A stretch of 64,000 nt of DNA. Source: Uliginosibacterium sp. (GTDB lineage: Bacteria; Pseudomonadota; Gammaproteobacteria; Burkholderiales; Rhodocyclaceae). The position numbers and the translations under genes are program-made. Positions 27,304 through 35,577 of the stretch are shown in pieces. How positions within the stretch are numbered: the stretch's first letter is position 1; each line of letters begins with the position of its first letter. Under the pieces are notes generated by a model. The model did not search any database, was not told the DNA's origin, and worked only from the letters and a program-made list of their open reading frames with translations. The DNA lies in assembly GCA_016718265.1 (NCBI GenBank), contig JADKDZ010000012.1, positions 68,134 to 132,133 of the forward strand, read 5' to 3'.

Positions 27304-28254
27304 TTAGTCCTGTTGGCTGATCGCCGCCGTTGGCGCCGAATCCGCGCGTTTGGCATACACATTCATCTGCGCTGCAATCACCTCGGGCGCGAAGGCCCGA
27401 AACTGCAAGCCCAGTTTTTCACAAGCATCGTCTGAAGGGTAGTCGAGATCTTGATCCATCCGGTCCGCCATGCCGATTGACCAGGCTCGTCCCAATCCCA
27501 TGCGGTGCAGACTTCTTAGACCAAACTTCAGCAGACGGCGAGAGATCCTGACCACCCGCGGAGGGCGGTCAAGCGCCACAAACACACGCTCAACCATCTC
27601 GGCATAGCTCAGGGTCTCTGCCCCCGAGAGTGTCAGAGCCTGCCCCCAGATGCCATCATGCTTGAGCGCAGACACGCATGCGCTCGCGACCTCCGTCGCA
27701 TGGATGGGCCGCCGGAGTCCTCGGCCCTGCCCCAGCAGCGGAAAGAACCCGTATCGCCGAATGAAGCGCGCAATATCGGCAACATTCCTGTCTCTTCCAA
27801 ACCCATGAATCAAGGTCGGGCGAAAAAGAAGCCATGGCACTGAATGTGCCGCAGCCCACGCTGTGACGCGGTCTTCCGCCTCGGCCAGTTTCTGGGCGAT
27901 CTGGCGTTCAGCCGGGTCGCAGGAACCCACTTTGGAAAACAGGCTGGTCGACGAAAGCGCGATGATCCTTGACGGCTTCAGTACCAAGGGGTTCGCAAGA
28001 CTGTCGCCCAGCGCCCACAGCGGCGCAAGGCTGACCCATGGCGCCACACCAAATCGCGCAAGCGCTGGCGACACGTCAGCGCCCCACAACTGCGCCGGGA
28101 GACACCACGTCACGCCGGTCTTTGTGATTCCGGGAGGATGGCGCGATACCGCGAGAACTTCGAAGCCCTCACCCAGCAGCTGCGCAAGCACAGGCCCACC
28201 GACCAGGCTCGTCGCGCCCAGTACAACCACGCAGCGGACAGATACGGGACTCAC
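27304..28254 (-). CDS. NAD-dependent epimerase/dehydratase family protein
   Basis: It is an extended short-chain dehydrogenase of 316 residues, probably acting on a nucleotide sugar. The nucleotide-binding start is CVVVLGATSLVGGPVLAQLL, followed by IIALSSTSLFSK, LLFRPTLIHGFGRDRN and RRPIHATEVA. The usual YxxxK is not obvious, so catalysis may be atypical. I use the GTG at 28254, which overlaps the TGA of the upstream glycosyltransferase (GTGA); the frame runs on to 28506 but over that gene. It is the last gene of a run with the glycosyltransferase and acyltransferase. Confidence 0.8.
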   Translation of the reverse strand: MSPVSVRCVVVLGATSLVGGPVLAQLLGEGFEVLAVSRHPPGITKTGVTWCLPAQLWGADVSPALARFGVAPWVSLAPLWALGDSLANPLVLKPSRIIALSSTSLFSKVGSCDPAERQIAQKLAEAEDRVTAWAAAHSVPWLLFRPTLIHGFGRDRNVADIARFIRRYGFFPLLGQGRGLRRPIHATEVASACVSALKHDGIWGQALTLSGAETLSYAEMVERVFVALDRPPRVVRISRRLLKFGLRSLHRMGLGRAWSIGMADRMDQDLDYPSDDACEKLGLQFRAFAPEVIAAQMNVYAKRADSAPTAAISQQD

Positions 28255-29129
28255 TTCTGCCCCAGGCGAAAAACCGCTAAGGGCAGTTTCACCACGAAGT
28301 GCGCCCAGACGCCCAGCGTCACAAAGGCGCGGAGTGGCCATGCGTGCCGTGCTGCATAGAACTTGCGGTAAAAACGCACCATCCCGTGGTGCTTGTGCCA
28401 CGCTACAAACACTGGGCGACTCACGCTGCACACGCCTTTCTCGTGGGTCACACTCGCTTGCGGCACAAACAATATCTTCCAGCCTGCCAGACGGAATCGC
28501 ATGCACCAGTCGAGATCTTCGCAGTGCAGGAAGTAGGCCTCATCCAATGCGCCGACGGATTGAATCGCCTCGCGACGCACCAGCATGCAGGCGCCGGAAA
28601 TGGCATCCACTTCCGACACGGACTCGCCAACACTTTCTTGCGACAACACAATATCGGGCAGCAGGCGCGGAAAGACTCGCGACAAGCGATACAGACCGCT
28701 CGCGCGCACAAAGCTTCGCCAGGGCGTTGGTGTGGCTCGACGCCCACCCGCTTGAACTCGCCCGTCCGGATAGCGCAGCACAGGCCCTGCCATCGCCGCC
28801 GCGGAGTCAGCCAGCAAAGCCTCCAGAAGTGCCTCAAGCGCGGGCGCTGTCAGCACACAATCCGGGTTGAGATAGAGCAGAAACGGCTCAGAGAGTGCCG
28901 CCAGAGCCTGGTTGCAGGCGACGGAGAAGCCCCGATTCTCCGTGTTCACCACTATCTTCAACTTCTCGCTTGATCCGCACACCGCCTGCATGGCGGCAAT
29001 GCTGCCGTCTCCGGAAGCATTGTCGACAACCTGCACGGAACCCACCCGCCCGCATGCGATTGACGATTGCACAGCACGGCACAAAGCAGGCCCGGCGTTG
29101 TAGTTAACGATGATGATCCCGACTTTCAA
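28251..29129 (-). CDS. Family 2 glycosyltransferase
   Basis: This GT-A fold enzyme of about 292 residues resembles rhamnosyl/WcaA-like transferases. It shows VGIIIVNYNAGPALC, VQVVDNASGDGS, LLYLNPDCVLT (DxD-like) and SGACMLVRREAIQSVGALDE with FLHCEDLDWCMRF (acceptor/metal region). I choose TTG 29129 because AAGGGG lies six bases upstream and the protein then begins at the first beta strand; GTG 29180 is an alternative. It belongs with the ABC exporter and acyltransferase upstream and presumably adds a sugar to the exported glycan or lipid. Confidence 0.85.
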   Translation of the reverse strand: MKVGIIIVNYNAGPALCRAVQSSIACGRVGSVQVVDNASGDGSIAAMQAVCGSSEKLKIVVNTENRGFSVACNQALAALSEPFLLYLNPDCVLTAPALEALLEALLADSAAAMAGPVLRYPDGRVQAGGRRATPTPWRSFVRASGLYRLSRVFPRLLPDIVLSQESVGESVSEVDAISGACMLVRREAIQSVGALDEAYFLHCEDLDWCMRFRLAGWKILFVPQASVTHEKGVCSVSRPVFVAWHKHHGMVRFYRKFYAARHAWPLRAFVTLGVWAHFVVKLPLAVFRLGQK

Positions 29130-29192
29130 GCACAACCCCTTCGCAAGCTGCCCCGTGATGGCACAGGCTGATTGTCTCACGCGACGTTGCGC

Positions 29193-30077
29193 TCACCGCT
29201 CGAAAAAACGGTCCGCAACGGGCCAGAAATGCCAAAGTGCGGGTTCTTCACGCACGGCGTCCTCCAGCAGCACAAAGACTTTTCCGAGCAACTCACTCAA
29301 ATCTTCGCAGGTGCCAAGCTGCCTGATCCGGAGGAATCGGGCGCCGTCGGCCAATCGGAGACCGGTCAGAAAGACCGTCACGGGAATTTTCTGTTCCACC
29401 GCCACACGCAGCAAGGCCCGCGGCACCCTTGCGTATTGGCCCAAAAAGCGGATTCGCTCGCTGGCTGACACCTGATCTGCAGGCACATCAACCGCAGCCA
29501 GCCCCTGCTCGCCTGCCTTGAGCGCTTTCAGCAGAGGCCGTAGTGAGGTCCCGACTTCCAGCGGGCGAGACCCCAGCGCATGACTCACTGCCCGATTGCG
29601 CAAGCGGATGTAGTGGTAGTAGATCCATCGGCCGCGAAAGTGCTCGGGATTCAATGCAGCCACCAGTGCGTGGGCACGCATCCCGCACTGCGCGGCATGA
29701 CGCAGGCCCCACATGCCCGCCCCCCAATGGAAGGTGCACAAAAGCGCCGCCTCGTCACCTGCTGGCCAGCGGCCCTCAACTGTGAGGTGCCGAGTCATCC
29801 AGCGGTCACTCCGTAAGCGCGCAAGGTAATAATCCGCATGGTCAACCATTGTGACCAGGCGACGATGGCGTTGCCAATTCGCATCCGTAGCGGCAAGCCC
29901 GACTGATCTTGCGGCTGCATGCGAACTTGCAACGCTCTCAACGTATAAGACGTCAAACCGAGAGAGCTGCCGAAAGAGCGCGTAAGCCCACGTCCAGGGC
30001 AACACGCCAGCGAGGCCTGGAATCAGGATGCACTCGATGAGATCGCGGAACTCGCGTTGGAACCGTGAGAGCGCCAT
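29193..30077 (-). CDS. LpxL/HtrB-like lysophospholipid acyltransferase
   Basis: From ATG 30077 the protein has 294 residues and resembles lipid A late acyltransferases. The HWGAGMWGLRHA segment contains the catalytic-type His, and LYVESVASSHAAARSVGL, AAVDVPADQV and VPVTVFLTGLRLADGARFL follow the family layout. It probably transfers an acyl chain to a lipid-linked sugar or lipid A precursor at the inner membrane. The frame runs upstream to 30164 over the wzt C-terminal piece. It starts 15 bases after that gene ends. Confidence 0.75.
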   Translation of the reverse strand: MALSRFQREFRDLIECILIPGLAGVLPWTWAYALFRQLSRFDVLYVESVASSHAAARSVGLAATDANWQRHRRLVTMVDHADYYLARLRSDRWMTRHLTVEGRWPAGDEAALLCTFHWGAGMWGLRHAAQCGMRAHALVAALNPEHFRGRWIYYHYIRLRNRAVSHALGSRPLEVGTSLRPLLKALKAGEQGLAAVDVPADQVSASERIRFLGQYARVPRALLRVAVEQKIPVTVFLTGLRLADGARFLRIRQLGTCEDLSELLGKVFVLLEDAVREEPALWHFWPVADRFFER

Positions 30078-30091
30078 GGCTGATTCTGGCG

Positions 30092-30436
30092 CTACACCCA
30101 GGAGTAGGGGATGCGAACAAGGCCAGGCGTCGGAATCGCGGAGGCGAACGTGAAGGCCTGACACTCCTTCCAGTAGTCGTAAACAACCATGCCCTGGGAA
30201 TCAAACAGAAACCCGCTGACAACATATTCACCAGAGTGCAGTGGCAGCTTGTCGAAGGTGATCCCGATTTCCCAAAGACCGTCTCCCCGCGACTTCGGCT
30301 GCACGCCATCCACATGCGTCACCACAGACGTGATGCCTGGCCCGTTTACCTGCTCCAGCATCACGCCGATGCTGGGCGGTGCTGCGTCATGACAGATTGC
30401 CGTAATGCGGATCGACAAGTCCGACCCGTTCAGCAC
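30092..30436 (-). CDS. Wzt C-terminal (cargo-binding) domain as a separate reading frame
   Basis: This 114-residue piece is a beta-sandwich domain like the C-terminal end of Wzt O-antigen exporters, which recognises the glycan to be exported (LSIRITAICHDAAPPSIGVM, GLWEIGITFDKLPLHSGEY, KECQAFTFAS). It is in the -1 frame relative to the preceding ATPase gene and overlaps it by seven bases. Its GTG codon lies four bases before the ATPase stop. Adding one base to the C5 run at 30437-30441 (minus-strand sense) would join both into one normal Wzt. It could therefore be an independent subunit, a frameshift product or a sequencing artefact. Confidence 0.7.
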   Translation of the reverse strand: MLNGSDLSIRITAICHDAAPPSIGVMLEQVNGPGITSVVTHVDGVQPKSRGDGLWEIGITFDKLPLHSGEYVVSGFLFDSQGMVVYDYWKECQAFTFASAIPTPGLVRIPYSWV

Positions 30437-31326
30437 GGGGGATCGCCTTTGCCAAGGTCAAGCACCTCAAATGACTGAATGGCTGCCTGCGCCGAGGCCG
30501 GCTGACCTGGCGTAGAGGTCCGGACGGAGCCCGAGAGTAACCCATCCTGCGGACGCTGGCTGTCAAGCATGCGAACGTGAGACTCATAGGCCGCCATGAC
30601 CATGTCGGTTGGTCCAAACGCCCTGACACGCCCTTGATCAAGCCAGAGCGCTGCGTCGCAAAGCTGACGAATATGGTACTGACTGTGCGAGCAAAAAAGG
30701 ATGGTGCAGCCACTTTGTCTGAAGGCATCGATCCGCTCAATGCACTTTTTCTGAAAATGCTGGTCGCCCACAGCCAAGGCTTCATCAATGATCAGAATTT
30801 CGGGCTCGACCGCCGTGACCAGCGCAAAGGCAAGGCGAACCGTCATGCCAGAAGAATATGACTTGACGGGGCGGTCGATCGCAGCTTCCAGTTCGGCAAA
30901 GGCGATGATCTCCGCCTCCAGCCGGCGCATGTGATCGGCATCGATTCCGATCAGGGCTCCACCGAAGTACAGGTTCTCCCGGCCAGTAAATTCCGGATGA
31001 AAGCCAGCCCCCAGCTCCAGGATCGCCGTCAAACGACCATTACGAACGACCTGCCCTGTGCTCGGCTGCAAAGAACCGGTCACGAGCTTCAAGAGCGTAC
31101 TTTTGCCGGCGCCATTGTCACCGATTACGCCAAGACACTGCCCCCGGTGCAGCGAGAACGACACGTCCGCCAGCGCCCAATGGGTACGGTACTTCCCCTT
31201 GCCAAACAGTGCCGACTTGACTCGCTCTTTGGGCGAGTCAAACAGACGATACTGCTTGCCAAGAGCGCTCACCGCAAGCGAGACCTGGGGCTCCGCAGAT
31301 GTCATGGGCTTGATCGGATCTATCAT
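30430..31326 (-). CDS. ABC transporter ATP-binding protein, Wzt/TagH type
   Basis: This cytoplasmic ATPase of a polysaccharide or glycolipid exporter is about 298 residues long from ATG 31326. It shows Walker A GDNGAGKSTLLKL, the Q-loop region ELGAGFHPEFTGRENLY, the signature YSSGMTVRLAFAL, Walker B ILIIDEALAVGD and the H-loop CSHS. The protein ends soon after the ATPase in VLDLGKGDPPC, where a Wzt normally continues into its cargo domain; that domain is in the next frame. The permease gene lies just upstream. Confidence 0.88.
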   Translation of the reverse strand: MIDPIKPMTSAEPQVSLAVSALGKQYRLFDSPKERVKSALFGKGKYRTHWALADVSFSLHRGQCLGVIGDNGAGKSTLLKLVTGSLQPSTGQVVRNGRLTAILELGAGFHPEFTGRENLYFGGALIGIDADHMRRLEAEIIAFAELEAAIDRPVKSYSSGMTVRLAFALVTAVEPEILIIDEALAVGDQHFQKKCIERIDAFRQSGCTILFCSHSQYHIRQLCDAALWLDQGRVRAFGPTDMVMAAYESHVRMLDSQRPQDGLLSGSVRTSTPGQPASAQAAIQSFEVLDLGKGDPPC

Positions 31327-31381
31327 CGTGCAGTGGTGTGAGACGGGCACTATTGTTCAGGCGTAAGGGCGGCAAGGCGTG

Positions 31382-32182
31382 CTATAGCCAATCCACGATT
31401 TGTTCGCGGGAGTGCGAGAGAATCTGGTCGAGAATGATCGCTAGCCCACCGAGCCAAGCTATACAGCCTATCCAGGCGGATGTGGTCGGCAACGCACCTT
31501 GCAGCAAGATCGACTGGTAGCCCTCCACCAAGGGTGTCATGGGATTCAGCCACAGCAGCCAACGCAGCGATTCAGGAAACATACTCGCTGGAAACAGGAC
31601 CGGTGACGCAAAGATCCCGATGTTCAGCGCGAAACCCAAGACTTGAATGACGTCACGCATGGCAGCCGCCAGCACCGAAAGCAGATAGCCGAGCAAGAAA
31701 CAGAGCAGCAGCTGAAAACCAAGCCACACTGGCAGGACAAGCAAGCCGGCGCCAAAGCGATGCAAGGGAATGTAAGCCAGCACGAGCAAGACAAACAGCG
31801 GCATATATACCGTGGCAGCCGCCAACACGGCACGCATCGGAAAAAGTACCAGTGGTAAGGGATTCTTTTGCAGAAGGTCTGCAGCGTCGAGCAGACTGGC
31901 GCTTGCACGCGAAGTCGCTTCGCAAAATGCTTGCCAGGGCAGCATGCCGACGATGAGAAACGCGCCGACGGCCCGCGTCGGCGCGTTTTCCGCCAATCTG
32001 GCTTTGAACACAACGTCGAACATGAAGTAGTAGGCCGCCATGGTCAGGAGTGGCTGGACGTAGGCCCAGCCAATTCCGACAACCGAACCGGCATGACGCG
32101 CCGCGAGCTCGCGGCGGACCATCATGCCAAGCAGACTTCGCGCGGCCCACAAAGCCCGGGCTTCGGGAAGCAACTGCGTCAA
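31382..32182 (-). CDS. ABC-2 type permease of polysaccharide/glycolipid exporter (Wzm-like)
   Basis: This membrane partner of the Wzt-like ATPase has 266 residues with six hydrophobic spans. The N-terminal amphipathic REL...HAGSVVGIGWAYVQPLLTM is typical of Wzm/TagG permeases, and so is the re-entrant ASPVLFPASMFPESLRWLLWLNPMTPLVEGYQ, given here from 31.5 to 31.7 kb. The start is uncertain: TTG 32182 overlaps the stop of the broken isomerase gene (TTGA), while ATG 32125 would leave a shorter N-terminus. Confidence 0.82.
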   Translation of the reverse strand: MTQLLPEARALWAARSLLGMMVRRELAARHAGSVVGIGWAYVQPLLTMAAYYFMFDVVFKARLAENAPTRAVGAFLIVGMLPWQAFCEATSRASASLLDAADLLQKNPLPLVLFPMRAVLAAATVYMPLFVLLVLAYIPLHRFGAGLLVLPVWLGFQLLLCFLLGYLLSVLAAAMRDVIQVLGFALNIGIFASPVLFPASMFPESLRWLLWLNPMTPLVEGYQSILLQGALPTTSAWIGCIAWLGGLAIILDQILSHSREQIVDWL

Positions 32183-33063
32183 GGCTTGGGCAAGGGCTTC
32201 GTGACGAGCTGCCGAATCGCCTCGTCATTCACGCGAGCACTTCGCATTACGGCATCGCTCGTTTCAGCCCTGCGCTGCCTCGCCAAGCCGGCCACGATCG
32301 CCTTCGCGATCTGGTCCTTGACCTCATCGAAAGGCTTGAGCGCAGATTTGAGTTTGCCGTAGAGCTTGATCACGTGATAGCCAAACTCCGTCTCGACAAC
32401 GCCGCTGTATTCGTCGGTTTTCGTCAGCGCAAATGCGGCTTCCTCGAACGGCTTGACCATCTTTCCACGCTCGAACCAGCCCAAATCCCCGCACGCGCCT
32501 TACTCCCGGGGTCATCCGAATACGTCTTCGACAATTTTTTCGAAACCTCGCCGGCAAGCAGCTATGGCATGCACGTCATTCGGCAGTTTTTCGCGTCCGG
32601 TTTATCTTTTGGCAATCAATACATGCGGAGCGCGGCGCTTCTCGGCAACCCGGTACTTTTCTGGCTGCGGCTGGTACCGCGCACGCGCCAGTTGTTCAAC
32701 CTGAGCTGCGGCGGTTTCGCCGCACCATCACGACGCTCCGTCGCAGCCTCCGCCAGGCAATTTTGTCGCGGTTGCGCTTCATGTTGCCAGCTCAACTTCT
32801 CCGGATACGGTCCGCCGAGGGCGAGCGCTTTCGCAGCAAGGTAGCCTCGAGTACAAACTCATCGCACTTTGCCGGGTAATCCGGCCGACCCAGAATGTTC
32901 TCCTTAACATCCGGCGTCGCCAGAAAGTTCTTCTTGGATATCCGCCCGGTAATCCAACCCCGACATCGCCCTTAATCAGCACATTGCAACACGCATCCGC
33001 CCAGACAGGCTGCGAAACAGGAAACCCGAAAATGCAGGCACACACACGACCAAAGACCTTCAT
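32179..33063 (-). pseudogene. Parvulin-type (PpiC) peptidyl-prolyl isomerase, multiply frameshifted
   Basis: The ATG at 33063 has GAGGTA upstream and gives a signal peptide (MKVFGRVCACIFGFPVSQPV). Pieces of one gene then appear in turn in different frames: FLATPDVKENILG, EATLLRKRS, LAEAATERRDGAAKP, PEKYRVAEKRRAPHVLIA, KKLSKTYSDDPGSKARAG and GWFERGKMVKPFEEAAFAL, ending VKDQIAKAIV at 32179. These follow the order of an exported EpsD-like parvulin, so at least five indels break it. One is a missing base in the C4 run at 32487-32490 (plus strand). It is either a decayed gene or poorly resolved sequence. Confidence 0.75.
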
Positions 33064-33140
33064 ATTTCTACCTCAGCAAAGCAAGAAAGGGGATAAGACC
33101 CGCGCAAACAAGAAAAGATCCGGCTTTCCCCACTAAACGC

Positions 33141-33164
33141 AAAAAGGGCGGGGTTTCCCGCCCT
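33141..33164 (-). terminator. Rho-independent terminator after the surface protein gene
   Basis: AGGGCGGG (33145-33152) and CCCGCCCT (33157-33164) form an 8-base GC-rich stem with a GTTT loop. On the minus strand it is followed by TTTTT (33145-33141). It lies 24 bases after the stop at 33188, separating the surface protein gene from the isomerase gene. Confidence 0.85.
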
Positions 33165-33187
33165 CTGATTACCACACTAGCTCGATA

Positions 33188-34832
33188 TTACAGCGGCGCA
33201 CCAGGCGTGAAGCGGTGGTCGTAGTTCGTGCCGTAGCCTGCAGCAGAAGCGTTAGCGCCGGCCACATACTTCGAGAACTGCTGACCCAACAGCGGCAAAC
33301 CATACGCACCGGTGATCGGAGCCACCAAGCTCAGCGTCGCCCAACCGGTCTTGGTCAACGTCGCCGGCGAGAAGGTCACGTTGATCGAACCAGCGTAACC
33401 CTTGGCGCCAATCGCCACGGTCGAGTTCGGCGACTTCAGCACGCCGGTCGCAGCCCCCGGGCTATTCAGCGAGATCACACCCACTTCATTACACAGGTGG
33501 ATTTCAGCGGTTGTGCCCGGCACAGACGGCGAAACCACGATCTCAGACGAACCACCTTCCGTGGTACGCTCGCTACGATCGTATGGGTGTAATCCCCCAC
33601 CGCACGCAAGCGCCGTGACCATCATCCGCAAAAGAGACCAAGTCAGCACATCGTAGGAAGCGTCAGGTCAAGAGTAAGACCCGACGTCACAGTCGCGTTA
33701 CTACCAAACGCATACACCCCGCCACGACCGGCAACGTGATAACGACGCGTCGGCTGCGAGAACACCCAGTCGGTAGCCAACACCACACCATCAGCTGCAT
33801 CAGACATGAACTCACCTGTCGTCGCGGTACGCAGCAGCGCGTTGGAGAGATTTATCGCCTGATCAGTCGAAAGATCAGTGCCCACTTCGTACGTGGACAT
33901 ATCCGGGAAGTCGTAGTCAGCGGCACGGACTGGTAAGGGTGGCCTGCAGCAAAACAGCATCAGCCGTCGAACGGAGACCGTAGTCACCATTTGCAGGATC
34001 TCGAAGAAATAGTGCCAGAGCCAAACTCACGTCCGACAATAGAGTCAGTAGCTGTCGTCACACGCGCGTTGCTTTGCGCGGAGTAAACGATCCGAGTACC
34101 GCCGTCAGCGTTGTCAGCTTCAAAAGCAGTTGCCCACGCGCTGTAAGCACTGTTATCCGCCGTATTCAGAATCACCCAGTTGCCAAACAGCGTCGGCGTA
34201 GGAGCAGCCAACTCGGTGTTTGTAACATGATTGTTCCGCTCAATCGCACCGACCACACCATCGACAGCATTGTCGCTACCGGTACAATCGACGGTACCAT
34301 CAGCCTTGTGCTTGATCGCGTCGTACAGATCTGAACCAGAAGGAATATCGGCCATGTTGAAGATTTCAACATAACCTTCCTTCACGCCGATCGGATCATC
34401 CTTCTTCAGACGGGCCGTCACGAAGGTGCTGTTAACACCCGGATTCCAGACGCCGCTGACTTGCGTCCAGTCCTTACCCACATTCTTGGGCAGGGTGCAG
34501 GAATTGTCAGTCGTGAAGAGCGCAGTACCCTTACCATCCGGGGTCGGCTGAACGTCAGCCACCCACACGTCGCCCGGCGACAGGAAGACCTGGAAGTCGA
34601 AGATATCGTCCGAATCCAGCGCGCCGCGGAAACGCACCTTAACCGCCTTACCATTGGTGGTGTCGGTGTTAACGATATTCAGGTAGGTATGCTGACCCGA
34701 TTGGGTGGTGAAATACGGAACGACCAGCGAGTGACCGATGCCGTCTTGTTGAACGGTGATAGCGGCGTTGGCTGTACCAGCCACACCACCCAGTGCCAGA
34801 GCAACACTCAGCGCGAGAAATTTCATTTTCAT
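33188..34832 (-). pseudogene. Exported surface-protein family of Rhodocyclales, frameshifted
   Basis: One gene is spread over three frames: 33984-34832, about 33643-33930, and about 33188-33600. The first piece has AGGAG nine bases before ATG 34832 and a signal peptide ending GTANA. It then reads LVVPYFTTQSGQHTYLNIVN and VKVRFRGALDSDDIFDFQVF, a conserved start of a secreted protein family of unknown function. The later pieces continue a serine/threonine/glycine-rich chain (STYEVGTDLSTDQAINLSN, LVAPITGAYGLPLLG). The whole span would encode about 548 residues, a sensible full length. Breaks lie near 34005, 33930 and 33640. Confidence 0.7.
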
Positions 34833-35022
34833 AAATTAATACTCCTGTTTTAGGCTGGTTAAGCGCAACAAGCGATTAAGCGCAACAGTGCATCAAACAA
34901 AGCGCGGGGTAAAGCTACCACAGTAGCCAAAACTCTCGCAACTTAACGCCCCCCAGCACCGCAGTAAGTTGCAAAAAAACAACTATCAGCTCAATCAAGC
35001 CCTCCCCTCAGGAAACTAGCGA

Positions 35023-35439
35023 TTAGAGCTTGTGGAAATACCACCACTCCCCCTCCTCCCGAACCCACTTTTCATTCACAACTGTAAAGCTGGGCAACCC
35101 CTTGGTAAAGCCGACGTACACTTTCATTTCGACACTCACCTGCACATCGCACGCATCCTCGCTACACACGACGGATGTCACCTTTGCGCCGGTCCATCGC
35201 GCTGCGTTACCAAAGAGATTCCGGTAGCGCTCCTTGAGCTGCACCTTGCGGAACGATGGAGTCGCATAATGGTACGCGCTATCAAAATCAGCTGCAACCA
35301 ACGCCTCCCACCGCTTGGCGGAACGTGCCCGGACGTTTTCTTCCGCACTGACTTTCGATCCGGAGGTGGCGCAGGAAGCGAGGCACGTCGCGATCACCGC
35401 CACAAGCAGACCCAACCTTGCGCTCTTTCCACAAAACAC
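35023..35439 (-). CDS. Small predicted lipoprotein
   Basis: This 138-residue protein has a GTG start at 35439, a hydrophobic N-terminus and a lipobox LASC (Cys near residue 23), so it should be lipidated and face the periplasm. The remainder (WEALVAADFDSAYHYATPSFRK, VSVEMKVYVGFTKGLPSF, GEWWYFHKL) resembles the small cystatin/NTF2-like domains common in periplasmic lipoproteins, with one Cys pair (VVCSEDACDV). Function unknown. It lies between the T2SS operon and the surface protein gene. The ribosome binding site is weak. Confidence 0.65.
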   Translation of the reverse strand: MFCGKSARLGLLVAVIATCLASCATSGSKVSAEENVRARSAKRWEALVAADFDSAYHYATPSFRKVQLKERYRNLFGNAARWTGAKVTSVVCSEDACDVQVSVEMKVYVGFTKGLPSFTVVNEKWVREEGEWWYFHKL

Positions 35440-35478
35440 CCTAAACTACTGACAACAATCATATTTAACGCCTCCATT

Positions 35479-35549
35479 GACCGATCGGTCGCTCACTTCT
35501 TTTTGCCCCTCTGGGCATTTCGACCAATTCCTGCGATGCCAAGCATCGC
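35479..35549. repeat. Palindrome and hairpins downstream of gspD
   Basis: The 12-base perfect palindrome GACCGATCGGTC lies at 35479-35490. Two small hairpins follow: TGCCC/GGGCA at about 35503-35516, and GCGATGC (35533-35539) with GCATCGC (35543-35549). On the gspD strand no T-run follows, so none is a clear terminator; a protein-binding site or rho-linked end is possible. Confidence 0.35.
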
Positions 35550-35577
35550 GTCTCTTGTTTGCGTGATTGCAACACCT

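Noticed and set aside
35500..35520. TGCCC-CTCT-GGGCA hairpin as a gspD terminator
   Set aside because: On the gspD strand it is followed by A residues, not T, and the stem is only five bases.
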